Shown: one piece after another, positions 37,671 through 46,956 of the stretch
Numbering within the stretch: the first letter of the stretch is position 1
How the letters are laid out: each line of letters begins with the position of its first letter
Source of the DNA: Methylophilaceae bacterium LSUCC0717
GTDB taxonomy: Bacteria > Pseudomonadota > Gammaproteobacteria > Burkholderiales > Methylophilaceae
DNA: 64,000 nucleotides
Direction: 5' to 3'
Assembly: GCA_024919195.1 (NCBI GenBank)
Contig: CP103436.1
Coordinates: 1,116,001 to 1,180,000, forward strand
Made by a program: the position numbers and the translations under genes
The notes under the pieces: generated by a model
What the model saw: only the letters and a program-made list of their open reading frames with translations
The model's database searches: none
Told to the model about the DNA's origin: nothing

Positions 37671-39095
37671 CTATTTTTTTCTTCCCTCTTCTAACATTAA
37701 TTGTTCTGCTTGGAGTTGTTTTAATCTCGACTCGACACGAGACTTAGCGTAAAAATCATTACTTCGTATATTTTTTGCAATACCAAATTGGACAATAGCA
37801 TCCTTTAAATTATATTGATAATAAAAGTATTCACCCATATTTTCATGGTACTCAATATCCTTATTCAGGCCTTTGAAAGCTTTTGCCAATAGCTTATATA
37901 GATTCGAGTCAGACCTATATTTAAAGATATATTGCTCTATCATCTCTTTCACCTCAGAATAATTACCTAAGGATAAATTTACCTCAGCCAAACGATAAAC
38001 ATATGCTCTATAGAAAGGGTGTTTTATTAATAGCTTTTCAAGCGCTTGCTTAGCCTCTGCAAGCTCATTTTTTTGCAATAAAATATCAATATGTAAATTA
38101 TCAATGAGAGGATTTTTTACTTCTTTTAGATTTGAATATATTTTTTCTGCATCATTAATTTTTTTATCTTTTAAATACGCAAGAGCAAGGGCATATTGCT
38201 CACCTTCTAAATTAACGTAAGTTTTGTTTTTTATATTTTTTTCAAAAGTTTTTATACTGTTCTCGTTCGAGTATAGAGCTCGAACTTTTCCACGAATAAA
38301 ATGAAAATAGTTACTGTTATTAGTGTATCTGTAAGGATAATCCTTCAAACGATCGCTGATATCTGAAATACGATCAGAGGTAATTGGATGCGTTCTCAAA
38401 TATGATGGAGCAGAAGAAGAATATCTACTTCCCTTTTGAAGGGTATTGAAGAAATCTATAGCCGAACCAACGTTATATCCAGACTTATACAAGATATCGA
38501 TGCCAATACGATCAGCTTCCTGCTCATGCTCCCTTGTATAATCTAAAAAATTTTGTACATTCATTGCTTGTGATGCCATCATCGCACCCGCAGCTGCTTG
38601 AGGATTTGATCTTGCAGCTAACAGACCTAATGCAAGTAAAAAAATACTTTTATACTTATCCCTATCCTGTTTAGCAATGACTCTTTGCAAATGTTTTTGA
38701 GTCACATGAGCAATTTCGTGCCCAAGGACACTTGCTATCTCAGACTCGTTATCTGCGCTAATAAATAGACCCGTATGAACTCCTATTAAGCCTCCTAACA
38801 TTGCGAAAGCATTTATAGAGTCATCTTTTAATACAAAAAAAGTAAAATCTCTTTGCGGAGCATCGCTGTTTGAAACTAATTTGTCCCCCAGGTAATTAAG
38901 ATAATCATTTATTTCTTCATCCTGAACTACCTCTGGACTAGAATGAACTTGATATAATATTTCCCTGGCTATCATTTTTTCTTGATATGGAGTGATAAAT
39001 TGATCACTAAACTCGCCCAGATCAGGTAAATTATTAGCCCATGATAGATGGCTAAATATTATAAAAATTATAAAAAAATTTTTGGGTAAATTCAT
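37671..39095 (-). CDS. M48-family metalloprotease with TPR region (BepA-like)
   Basis: Periplasmic zinc protease of 474 residues. The ATG at 39095 gives a signal peptide ending at about residue 20 (FSHLSWA-NN). Zinc motif HEIAH is at 126-130, in ASVLGHEIAHVTQKH, and the third ligand is in YTREHEQEADRIGIDILYKSG near 190-208. From about 300 on there are helix-turn-helix repeats of TPR type. This matches E. coli BepA (YfgC), which controls quality of LptD and other outer-membrane proteins; the window is rich in Lpt genes, but lptD is not seen. Confidence 0.85.
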   Translation of the reverse strand: MNLPKNFFIIFIIFSHLSWANNLPDLGEFSDQFITPYQEKMIAREILYQVHSSPEVVQDEEINDYLNYLGDKLVSNSDAPQRDFTFFVLKDDSINAFAMLGGLIGVHTGLFISADNESEIASVLGHEIAHVTQKHLQRVIAKQDRDKYKSIFLLALGLLAARSNPQAAAGAMMASQAMNVQNFLDYTREHEQEADRIGIDILYKSGYNVGSAIDFFNTLQKGSRYSSSAPSYLRTHPITSDRISDISDRLKDYPYRYTNNSNYFHFIRGKVRALYSNENSIKTFEKNIKNKTYVNLEGEQYALALAYLKDKKINDAEKIYSNLKEVKNPLIDNLHIDILLQKNELAEAKQALEKLLIKHPFYRAYVYRLAEVNLSLGNYSEVKEMIEQYIFKYRSDSNLYKLLAKAFKGLNKDIEYHENMGEYFYYQYNLKDAIVQFGIAKNIRSNDFYAKSRVESRLKQLQAEQLMLEEGRKK

Positions 39096-39121
39096 TTGAT
39101 ACTCTATAAGGAGCTTACTAA

Positions 39122-39598
39122 ATGCTAACTCATTTAGATAAAAATGGAAATGCAACTATGGTTGATATTTCTGATAAAAAGACAACAACTCGTACCGCAT
39201 TAGCATCTGGAGTTATTCACATTACACCAGAAATCTTAGAAGCCATCAAAAAAGATTCAATAAAAAAAGGGAATGTGTTTACAGTAGCTAAAATAGCGGG
39301 AATAAATTCTGCAAAAATGACTGAGGCTATTATTCCCTTATGTCATCAAATTCCCTTAGATTATATTGATATCAATTTTGACCTCCAAGAAGAAAATTTA
39401 GTAATTGAAGTATTAGCCAGTGTCAAAACTTCTCATAAAACTGGAGTAGAGATGGAAGCCTTAGTAGCCGTGAATGCATCTTTACTTACGGTTTATGATA
39501 TGTGTAAAGGTGTTTCTAAAGATATGCAAATAACCGATATTAAGCTATTAAAAAAAACAGGCGGCAAATCTGGCGACTGGGAAACATCATCAAAATAA
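39122..39598 (+). CDS. moaC: Cyclic pyranopterin monophosphate synthase MoaC
   Basis: Molybdenum cofactor enzyme of 158 residues, converting the MoaA product to cyclic pyranopterin monophosphate. NATMVDISDKKTTTRTALASG near 10-30, MTEAIIPLCHQIPLDYIDI near 62-80, and HKTGVEMEALVAVNASLLT near 102-120 with MCKGVSKDMQI are diagnostic. A full AAGGAG ribosome site lies 8 bases upstream. No other molybdopterin gene is in the window. The 3' end overlaps the ThiO-like gene by 9 bases. Confidence 0.95.
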   Translation: MLTHLDKNGNATMVDISDKKTTTRTALASGVIHITPEILEAIKKDSIKKGNVFTVAKIAGINSAKMTEAIIPLCHQIPLDYIDINFDLQEENLVIEVLASVKTSHKTGVEMEALVAVNASLLTVYDMCKGVSKDMQITDIKLLKKTGGKSGDWETSSK

Positions 39599-40579
39599 AC
39601 TAATTAGTTTATTCACAGATGCTGGAGCCATTGAGATTCCGTATCTATAATGACCAACGTTATAAAATTTTTCCTTTATTTTTTTGTCCTGAACAATGAT
39701 GGGAATGTTATCCTTTGAGCCAGGCCTAAACCCACACCAATGATTTATTACTTCAAGTTCACTTAATTCCGGAATTATTTTCTCTGCATTTTTCTTAAGC
39801 AACTCTAAATCTTGATCGGTTAAATTATCATCAAAACCAACATTTTCTAATGTACTCCCTGCGATTAATGCTCCATTCTTTCTTTGCAGAAGATAAAAAC
39901 CATCTTTATATAAAATATGGTCAAGTTGAATATGATTAGTATTTTTATATTCGATCAGCTGACCCCTGACTGGGAAAATTTTATCTCTCATATCATGGTC
40001 CAAGTCCCGAGTCCAAGCACCCGAGGCTAAAATAAACTTATCACCTGGAATTTTTTTTCCATTTATATCAATAAAATTATTCTTCAAGTCAGTGCTAATT
40101 AAATTATATTCAAGAATCTGGACCCCAAGGTAATCTAGATATTTTTTCAGGCCTAGGATTAATTTTTTTGGATTGATCTGATACACATCATCTATCGTAA
40201 TTGCGTTAAATGATCTAAATTTTTCTCTTGAAAATGATAATTTATTCTCTCTTAACCAGAATTCAATGTCTCTTAAATCATCAAGGATAACGGTCATTCC
40301 TGATCTTAAATATTCGATATCAATATCAAATTGTGAATTAAGTATGTCACTTAATTCTAAATAATATTTCTTAGAATTATCTATTAAGTCAAACACCTCG
40401 GATGAATAATAATTAGGAAGAAGTGGAAATAAGATACCAGCGCCGTAAATTGATGACCCTGAGCCAATTGTATCTTTCTCATAAATTGTCACTTGGTGGC
40501 CCAGTTTGTTTAATTCAATTGCTTGAATACAACCAATAATCCCACCACCAATTATGTTAATTTTCAAATTACTTTCCAT
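39590..40579 (-). CDS. thiO: FAD-dependent amino acid oxidase, glycine oxidase ThiO-like
   Basis: A 329-residue DAO-family flavoprotein. The dinucleotide motif IIGGGIIGCIQAIELNKLG is at 9-27, with acidic YEKD after it. GSGSSIYGAGILFPLLP near 41-57, ILASGAWTRDL near 184-194, and PVRGQLIEYK near 205 are typical of ThiO, which makes dehydroglycine for the thiamine thiazole. The C-terminal CGFRPGSKDNIPII and GHYRYGISMAPAS are family blocks. Related sarcosine or D-amino acid oxidases are an alternative. No thiamine genes adjoin. It overlaps the antiporter gene by 11 bases. Confidence 0.75.
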   Translation of the reverse strand: MESNLKINIIGGGIIGCIQAIELNKLGHQVTIYEKDTIGSGSSIYGAGILFPLLPNYYSSEVFDLIDNSKKYYLELSDILNSQFDIDIEYLRSGMTVILDDLRDIEFWLRENKLSFSREKFRSFNAITIDDVYQINPKKLILGLKKYLDYLGVQILEYNLISTDLKNNFIDINGKKIPGDKFILASGAWTRDLDHDMRDKIFPVRGQLIEYKNTNHIQLDHILYKDGFYLLQRKNGALIAGSTLENVGFDDNLTDQDLELLKKNAEKIIPELSELEVINHWCGFRPGSKDNIPIIVQDKKIKEKFYNVGHYRYGISMAPASVNKLISLF

Positions 40580-42539
40580 TTAAAGAATAATTCTCAAATA
40601 ACCTTATTTCTTCAAAATGGCCTAAGACCACTACAACATCACCGGTATTTAATCTCAAATCATCTCTTGGTTCTATATCTTCTAGCATATTAGGTCTTCT
40701 AAGATGATGAATAGAAATACCATATTCTTCAAAAGGAATATCAGACAATAGTTTTCCATTAAGAAAACTTTTATTCTTTATCTCAATAGAATGAAGTTGG
40801 TGTTGATTTATTAAATCATCCTTTTCATCAGAGATGCCCTTGAAATAGCCCTTAAAAATCTTATATTTTGATTCCCGAAATTCTCTAATTTTTTTAATTA
40901 CTCTGGACAGAGGAACATCAAAAATTACCAACGCATGTGACGCTAACATCAAACTCCCCTCAAGAACTTCAGGAACAACCTCATTTGCCCCAGCGGCTCT
41001 TATTTTTTCTAGGCCACTTTCATCCATTGTTCTTACAATCACAGGAATATCTTTATTATAACTTCTGACAACAGTTAAAACTTTCTCAGAAGCTCTGTCA
41101 TCTGCGTAGGTAACTATTAATCCCTTAGCTCTATCAATACCTGCGGCTTTAAGAACCTCCAACCTACTGGCATCACCATAGACTACATTTTCACCTGCAG
41201 CCGCAGCATCATTTACTCTAGTCATATCTATATCAACCGCGATATATGGGATGTTTTCCTCAGAAAGGAATCTTGATAGATATTGGCCACTTCTACCGAA
41301 ACCACACAAAACTACATGATCATTGAATTTATGCCCGAGCTCTTCAATATTCTTTATATTATCTTGACTATTTTTTAAGTAGGTTTTGGATAATTTTCTA
41401 GCGATTCTTCCATTAAATTGAATGATAAATGGTGCAAGTAGCATTGATAGTAAAGCCACTGCAAGCACAACCTGAGAAACAAAATCATTAAGTATTTTTT
41501 CTTGTTGTGCCAGGGCAAGAATAACAAAACTGAATTCTCCAGCATGAGCTAATATCACTCCGGTCCTAATTCCAACTCCTGTCTCATAACCAAAAATTTT
41601 AATTAAAAATGTAATAAGCAGTGATTTAAATAAGATAAGGATTATTAAAAAGGCTAAGATCAATAGGATATTTGAAAAAAGTAGATTTAAGTCAAGCATC
41701 ATTCCAATAGTGATAAAAAACAATCCCAACAAAATATCCCTAAAAGGAGCAATATCTGATTCAACTTGAAATCTATAGTGCGTCTCTGAAATTAACATAC
41801 CGGCCACAAAAGCACCTAATGCAAAGGAAAGTCCAAAATAATCGGTTACATAAGCAAAGACAAGTGTAACCATTAAGACATTCAAAACAAAAAGTTCACT
41901 TGATTTTTGCCTCGCGATAATTCCAAACCACCAATTTAGAACTGGTTTACCAACCCAGAAAACAATCACAAAGAGAATTGTTGCTTTGATTAGAACGATA
42001 GAAAATGATTGAAATAAATCAAAATTCGGATTTGCAAGCGTCGAGATTAAAATTAAAACGGGGATAACGGCTAAGTCCTGAAATAATAAAATTCCTATCG
42101 ATAATTTTCCATGCCTGGTATTCAAATCCAATCTCTCCATAAGAATTTTTGAGACGATTGCAGTTGAGGACATAGTTACAGCTGCTCCTACAACAAAACC
42201 ATCAATGAGGCTCAATCCAACAAACATTGCTAACATGGTTGATATCAAAAGCGTAATTCCAACTTGAGTTAAACCTACACCAAAAAGAATCTTTCTCATT
42301 GAGTTTAGTGTCGGCAAACTAAACTCAAGTCCAATAGTAAACATTAAGAAAACGATTCCAAATTCCACCAGATGACGGTTCGACTCAGAATCAGTTAAAA
42401 CCGCCAATCCACTAGGCCCTAATATGAGGCCAACAAGGAAGTAAGCAATCATGGGTGGAAGCTTTGCATTTCTTAAAAGTGCAACCAGCCCAACCGAACA
42501 AAACAAAAGAAGGATTATTAATTCTAGCGATGAATACAT
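40569..42539 (-). CDS. Monovalent cation:proton antiporter-2 (KefB/KefC/YbaL-like)
   Basis: A 656-residue membrane protein with a CPA2 antiporter domain of about twelve helices (1-380), a TrkA-N/RCK nucleotide-binding domain, and a TrkA-C domain at the end. The antiporter opening LPPMIAYFLVGLILGPSGLAVL near 27-48 and FLMFTIGLEFS near 64-74 are typical. The RCK domain starts HVVLCGFGRSGQYLSRFL near 410-427 with Asp in YIAVDID. Probably a potassium/proton system gated by NAD or glutathione adducts; the exact gating cannot be inferred. It diverges from kdsD across 47 bases. Confidence 0.9.
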   Translation of the reverse strand: MYSSLELIILLLFCSVGLVALLRNAKLPPMIAYFLVGLILGPSGLAVLTDSESNRHLVEFGIVFLMFTIGLEFSLPTLNSMRKILFGVGLTQVGITLLISTMLAMFVGLSLIDGFVVGAAVTMSSTAIVSKILMERLDLNTRHGKLSIGILLFQDLAVIPVLILISTLANPNFDLFQSFSIVLIKATILFVIVFWVGKPVLNWWFGIIARQKSSELFVLNVLMVTLVFAYVTDYFGLSFALGAFVAGMLISETHYRFQVESDIAPFRDILLGLFFITIGMMLDLNLLFSNILLILAFLIILILFKSLLITFLIKIFGYETGVGIRTGVILAHAGEFSFVILALAQQEKILNDFVSQVVLAVALLSMLLAPFIIQFNGRIARKLSKTYLKNSQDNIKNIEELGHKFNDHVVLCGFGRSGQYLSRFLSEENIPYIAVDIDMTRVNDAAAAGENVVYGDASRLEVLKAAGIDRAKGLIVTYADDRASEKVLTVVRSYNKDIPVIVRTMDESGLEKIRAAGANEVVPEVLEGSLMLASHALVIFDVPLSRVIKKIREFRESKYKIFKGYFKGISDEKDDLINQHQLHSIEIKNKSFLNGKLLSDIPFEEYGISIHHLRRPNMLEDIEPRDDLRLNTGDVVVVLGHFEEIRLFENYSLNGK

Positions 42540-42586
42540 TTAATAAATTTATATTTAAGATTTAATTAACTATAATAAAGATTATT

Positions 42587-43558
42587 ATGAATGATATAAA
42601 ACAAATAATCACCGACTCTGCAAAAAAAGTCTTAGAAATTGAATCGATAGAAATCAAGAATGCTCAAAAATTTATCGATGAAAATTTTGCCGACATAATT
42701 ATTAAACTTAGTGAATGTAGTGGACGAATCATCTTAAGCGGAATGGGCAAGTCTGGTCATATTGCAGGCAAAATAGCCTCAACTTTATCTAGTACCGGAT
42801 CCCCTGCATTTTTTATGCACCCTGGTGAAGCAAGTCATGGCGACCTCGGAATGATAACTCATGATGATATTGTTGTTTTTCTATCAAATTCTGGTGAAAG
42901 CGATGAAATCTATAACCTAATTCCAAGTATAAAAAGAATTGGGGCATCAATAGTTGCTATCACTAGTAATGAAAAATCTGAGATTGCCAAATATGCTGAT
43001 CACCATATTTCTTCAAAAGTTTCTACCGAGGCATGCCCATTAGGTTTAGCTCCTACCGCAAGCTCAGCACTGATGTTAGCTATTGGAGATGCAATAGCTA
43101 TTTCCTTATTCCAACTAAAAGGATTTACAGCTGAAGATTTTTTAAAATCTCACCCTGGTGGAGCCTTAGGAAAAAATAAATTTATAAAAGTTAAAGAAGT
43201 TATGAGAAGTATTAGTGAAGTGCCTGTAGTTAATCCGAGCGATAGTCTAAAACAAACCATTAAATTAATTACAGAAAAAAAAGTGGGTTATGCCATTGTG
43301 GCTGATAAATTAAAATATTTAGGTATCTTTACTGATGGAGATCTGAGAAGATCCATTTTGAAAGAGGCTTCTATTTCAGATGAAATTTCAAAGTGGATGA
43401 GTACGAATCCTTTTTTTATTAATGAACATAATTTAGCAACATCTGCAGCAGAATTAATGGAAAAAAATAAAATATCCAGTTTAGTAGTCGTTGATAACAA
43501 AGATGATCTTGTAGGTGTAATTAATTTCCAAGATTTATTGATAAATAAAGTCATTTAA
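42587..43558 (+). CDS. kdsD: D-arabinose 5-phosphate isomerase
   Basis: Makes arabinose 5-phosphate, precursor of the Kdo sugars of lipopolysaccharide. The 323-residue protein has an N-terminal SIS domain (ILSGMGKSGHIAGKIASTLSS near 46-66, then HPGEASHGDLGMI) and two CBS domains from about 205 (VKEVMRSISEVPVV ... DGDLRRSI ... NKISSLVVVDN). It is the first gene of a long plus-strand run. kdsC, usually next, is absent: lptC follows after three bases. A TATAAT lies at 42571-42576, just upstream, but no matching -35 box is visible. Confidence 0.95.
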   Translation: MNDIKQIITDSAKKVLEIESIEIKNAQKFIDENFADIIIKLSECSGRIILSGMGKSGHIAGKIASTLSSTGSPAFFMHPGEASHGDLGMITHDDIVVFLSNSGESDEIYNLIPSIKRIGASIVAITSNEKSEIAKYADHHISSKVSTEACPLGLAPTASSALMLAIGDAIAISLFQLKGFTAEDFLKSHPGGALGKNKFIKVKEVMRSISEVPVVNPSDSLKQTIKLITEKKVGYAIVADKLKYLGIFTDGDLRRSILKEASISDEISKWMSTNPFFINEHNLATSAAELMEKNKISSLVVVDNKDDLVGVINFQDLLINKVI

Positions 43559-43561
43559 TTA

Positions 43562-44128
43562 ATGAGTAAATATTCAATTTTTTTTACAATGATTTTTCTT
43601 GTAATAATTTCAATTATTTCATTCTGGCTAAATAATGAAGTAAAAAAAGAATTGAATATTGAAGAAAAAAAATTAACTAATAATCCAGATTATTTTTTAA
43701 AAAATTTTATCTCCAAACAAACAGATGATCTTGGAAACCTAAATTTTTCTCTAGAAGCCATACAGATGAATTATTTTTCTTACAGTGATGAATCTATTTT
43801 AAAGAAACCGGTATTTAAAAAATTTGAAGAAAAGAAAAAAGTTTTAGATTTGATAAGTAACAAAGGCGTCATATATGAAAATGGTGAAAAAATAAAAATG
43901 CTTGATGATGCACAGATGATAAGGCATGAAACCAAATCAAAAAAAGTAATGAAACTATTATCAAATGAAATCACAATCGAGCCTGATAAAGAAATTTTAT
44001 CCTCGGATCAAAAAATTAAAATAATTCAGGAGCCAAATATAGAAATTGACGGAGTAGGTTTTAACTATAATAAAAAAACAGGCATCATAAAAATATTTGA
44101 TTCTGTGAAAGTTCATTATGACAAATAA
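43562..44128 (+). CDS. lptC: LPS export protein LptC
   Basis: Bitopic inner-membrane protein of 188 residues that receives lipopolysaccharide from LptB2FG and passes it to LptA. One membrane helix at about 5-23 is followed by a periplasmic beta-jellyroll region. Sequence is poorly conserved in this family. Support comes from the FLKNFISKQTDDLGNLNFSLEA region near 45-65, the fold pattern, and position between kdsD and lptA. It overlaps lptA by 11 bases. Confidence 0.85.
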   Translation: MSKYSIFFTMIFLVIISIISFWLNNEVKKELNIEEKKLTNNPDYFLKNFISKQTDDLGNLNFSLEAIQMNYFSYSDESILKKPVFKKFEEKKKVLDLISNKGVIYENGEKIKMLDDAQMIRHETKSKKVMKLLSNEITIEPDKEILSSDQKIKIIQEPNIEIDGVGFNYNKKTGIIKIFDSVKVHYDK

Positions 44129-44627
44129 ATTTATTTACATAATATTATTTATATCTTTCTGCTCTTTTGCTGAAAAAGCTGACAAAGATCAACCAATTAT
44201 TATTGATTCAGATGAATTGATAATTGATGACTCAAAAAATATTAGCACCTATTCTGGAGATGTCATTTTGCAGCAAGGGACATTAATTATTCGAGGTGAT
44301 AAATTGATTATCAGAGAAGACAAACAAGGTTTTCAACACTCCACCTCAGAAGGAAAACCCACAACCTTTAAACAAAAAATGGAAGGAAGTGATGATTACA
44401 TAGAAGGACAAGCTTTAAGGATCGAGTATGATGGCAATATGGATAAGATACATTTGTATAGCAAAGCACGTGTAAAAAAAGGAAATGATTTAGTTATCGG
44501 TGACTACATAATGTACGATGCAAGCTCAGAGTTTGCGCAGGCAATGTCAGGAAATACTAAAACAAAAGATGGAGAAGAATTAAAAAAGGGAAGAACACGG
44601 GCTATTATTCGTCCTGATAAGAAATAA
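44118..44627 (+). CDS. lptA: LPS export protein LptA
   Basis: Periplasmic bridge protein of 169 residues that polymerises into the channel carrying lipopolysaccharide to the outer membrane. A signal peptide ends near residue 18 (FCSFA-EK). The OstA-type beta-jellyroll shows [22 protein letters not shown] near 28-49 and [16 protein letters not shown] near 50-65, then [14 protein letters not shown]. It lies between lptC and lptB as usual, one base before lptB. Confidence 0.93.
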   Translation: MTNKFIYIILFISFCSFAEKADKDQPIIIDSDELIIDDSKNISTYSGDVILQQGTLIIRGDKLIIREDKQGFQHSTSEGKPTTFKQKMEGSDDYIEGQALRIEYDGNMDKIHLYSKARVKKGNDLVIGDYIMYDASSEFAQAMSGNTKTKDGEELKKGRTRAIIRPDKK

Positions 44628-44628
44628 A

Positions 44629-45351
44629 ATGACGACTTTAAGAATACAAAATATAAAGAAAAGCTATAAAAATAAAGATGTTGTTAAAGATATTTCTCTA
44701 GAAATATCTAGTGGGGAAATTATTGGTTTATTAGGTCCTAATGGCGCAGGAAAGACCACATCCTTCTATATGATTGTGGGTTTAATTCAACCTGAACATG
44801 GATCAATATTAGTTGATAATACTGATATTACAAAAAAACCCATTCATGTTCGCTCACAACTAGGTCTTGCCTACCTTCCTCAAGAACCATCCATTTTCAG
44901 AAAAATGAATGTTGAAGAAAATATCATCTCCATTTTGGAGTTAAGAAAATTAAATAAAGATGATATTAAAACAAAGCTTAATCTTCTACTCACAGAACTT
45001 GGCATAGAGCATATCAGAAAAAATTCTGCCATTTCCCTATCAGGTGGAGAAAGAAGAAGGGTTGAAATTGCCAGGTGCCTTGCAACGAATCCAAAATTCA
45101 TTCTGCTTGATGAACCATTTGCTGGAATTGATCCAATTGCAGTCTTAGACATACAAAAAATTATTAAATTTTTATCCTCCCGAGGCATTGGTATTCTCAT
45201 CACTGATCACAGTGTCCGCGAAACACTTGGCATTTGTAATAGAGCTTACATTGTCAATCAGGGTAAAATTTTTACTTCTGGCACACCCAATGAAATTGTA
45301 GAAAATGAAAGTGTAAAAAATATTTATTTAGGCCAAGATTTTTCTCTTTAA
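44629..45351 (+). CDS. lptB: LPS export ATPase LptB
   Basis: Cytoplasmic ATPase of the LptB2FG extractor, 240 residues. Walker [18 protein letters not shown] starts near 36, the Q-loop is in [16 protein letters not shown], the signature is [16 protein letters not shown], Walker B is [13 protein letters not shown], and the switch histidine is in [14 protein letters not shown]. The [11 protein letters not shown] segment after the Q-loop is characteristic of LptB. It partners with LptF and LptG encoded at 22974-25141. Confidence 0.97.
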   Translation: MTTLRIQNIKKSYKNKDVVKDISLEISSGEIIGLLGPNGAGKTTSFYMIVGLIQPEHGSILVDNTDITKKPIHVRSQLGLAYLPQEPSIFRKMNVEENIISILELRKLNKDDIKTKLNLLLTELGIEHIRKNSAISLSGGERRRVEIARCLATNPKFILLDEPFAGIDPIAVLDIQKIIKFLSSRGIGILITDHSVRETLGICNRAYIVNQGKIFTSGTPNEIVENESVKNIYLGQDFSL

Positions 45352-45356
45352 ATACT

Positions 45357-46625
45357 ATGGCATTAAGCGCTCATTTAGCCCTCAAAAATTCACTTAAATT
45401 ATCACCCAATATTGAACAATCCGTTAATTTACTGAAATCTAATGAAATTGAAATTGAGTTATTAATTAATGACCTTTTATCCAAGAACCCTTACTTGCAG
45501 CTAGATGATTCAGAAAAAATTAATCTTAATTATTCCGCTAATGTTATTGAAAATAATGAAGATAATATTTCAGAAGATAATATTTATGGGTTCAGCCTTA
45601 AGAGTTATTTATTAAATAATTTATTCGATTTAGGGCTTGATTATGAAGATGAATTATTAGCACGGCTAATTATTGATTATATTGATGACAATGGTTATTT
45701 GAAAGAAGGCTATGATTTTTTCATTACAGAATTAGCTCTTGATTCTGACACAGCTAACAAAAAAATTAAGAATCTTATTTTAAAATTAAATACTATTTCG
45801 TCTCCAGGTATTGGTGCCAGAAATTTACAAGAATGTTTGGATTTTCAACTTGATCAATTTATTCAAAATCAAATTGTATTGGACTCAAAAAAAATTATTG
45901 AAAATCACTTGGTAGACTTAGCAAACAAGAATTTCAAAAAAATTGCGACAAATCTAAACCTTCCAACTGATCACATTATTAAATGCAATGAGTTTATTGT
46001 CTCCCTTAATCCAAAACCTGGACTTGCTTATCTCTCATCAGATACATCTCAATTTATCACCCCGGATATAATTGTAAAAAATAATGGAGATAAATTTAAT
46101 GTTTCACTAAAAAATAATTATGACTCTCTTAAATTATTTAATTTAAAAAAAGATGAGATTAATGATAAGGATGCATACAATCAAGCAAAGTGGTTCATTA
46201 AGAATTTAAATTATAGAAAAATTAATATTATTCGGGTTGTCAATGCTATCTTCTCTCATCATAAAGAATTTTTAAATGAAAATATTTTAAAGTCTCCTTT
46301 AAATATTAAAACCATTGCGAATCAACTGGAAATTCATGAATCAACGGTTAGTAGAATTGTAAATAATAAATTCATTGAAACACCCCATGGTATTTTTGAA
46401 CTTAAATATTTTTTCATAAATGAAGTAAATAATACTTCGAATAAAACCATATTAGATAAAATTAAAGCTATTATTAGAGATGAGAATAAAGTCAAACCAT
46501 TGTCTGATTCTGAAATTCTCTTAACACTTGGCCAAGAAAATATTACAATCAGTAGGAGAACAGTTGCTAAATATCGCGAACAACTGGGGATACTATCTGC
46601 CTCAAAACGAAAGAAAGGTGCTTAA
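45357..46625 (+). CDS. rpoN: RNA polymerase sigma-54 factor
   Basis: Alternative sigma factor of 422 residues, shorter than the E. coli protein (477), mainly between regions I and III. Region I is present (SLKLSPNIEQSVNLLKSNEIEIELLINDL near 13-41, with NPYLQL). The core-binding domain, the HTH (IKTIANQLEIHESTVSRIVNNK near 317-338), and the RpoN box RRTVAKYREQL close to the end are recognisable. Sigma-54 needs an AAA+ activator to open promoters; none with intact motifs occurs in this window. Confidence 0.95.
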   Translation: MALSAHLALKNSLKLSPNIEQSVNLLKSNEIEIELLINDLLSKNPYLQLDDSEKINLNYSANVIENNEDNISEDNIYGFSLKSYLLNNLFDLGLDYEDELLARLIIDYIDDNGYLKEGYDFFITELALDSDTANKKIKNLILKLNTISSPGIGARNLQECLDFQLDQFIQNQIVLDSKKIIENHLVDLANKNFKKIATNLNLPTDHIIKCNEFIVSLNPKPGLAYLSSDTSQFITPDIIVKNNGDKFNVSLKNNYDSLKLFNLKKDEINDKDAYNQAKWFIKNLNYRKINIIRVVNAIFSHHKEFLNENILKSPLNIKTIANQLEIHESTVSRIVNNKFIETPHGIFELKYFFINEVNNTSNKTILDKIKAIIRDENKVKPLSDSEILLTLGQENITISRRTVAKYREQLGILSASKRKKGA

Positions 46626-46629
46626 ATAA

Positions 46630-46953
46630 ATGGATATCACAATCACAGGCCAAAACATTGAAATTACTGAAGCTCTTGAATCACTAATTCATGAAAAATT
46701 TAATAAAATAACAAGGCATTTTGAAAATATTACTGATGTTAAATTTATTTTAAAAACAGAAAATCATAATCACATTGCTGAATGTAAATTACATCTAATG
46801 CATAACGAAATCTTCAGCGATGCATCTGGATCAGACATGTATAAAGTTATAGATGATTTGATTCAAAAAATAGATAGACAAGTTATTAAAATTAAAGAAA
46901 AGGCAAAAGATCACCACCAGTCTGAGGGGGTTGTTAGAAAACACAACCAATAA
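46630..46953 (+). CDS. hpf: Ribosome hibernation promoting factor (short HPF)
   Basis: A 107-residue ribosome-binding protein of the HPF/YfiA family that stabilises inactive ribosomes. MDITITGQNIEITEALESLIHEKFNKITRHF at the start and the basic KDHHQSEG tail are typical of short HPF, which lacks the C-terminal dimerisation domain. It follows rpoN by four bases, as in many proteobacteria. The usual next gene, ptsN, is missing and rapZ follows after three bases. Confidence 0.95.
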   Translation: MDITITGQNIEITEALESLIHEKFNKITRHFENITDVKFILKTENHNHIAECKLHLMHNEIFSDASGSDMYKVIDDLIQKIDRQVIKIKEKAKDHHQSEGVVRKHNQ

Positions 46954-46956
46954 ATT

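Noticed and set aside
37671-39155. Longer start for the BepA-like protease at 39155
   Set aside because: The extra 20 residues precede the signal peptide and run into the moaC ribosome site and start; the ATG at 39095 gives a proper signal peptide.
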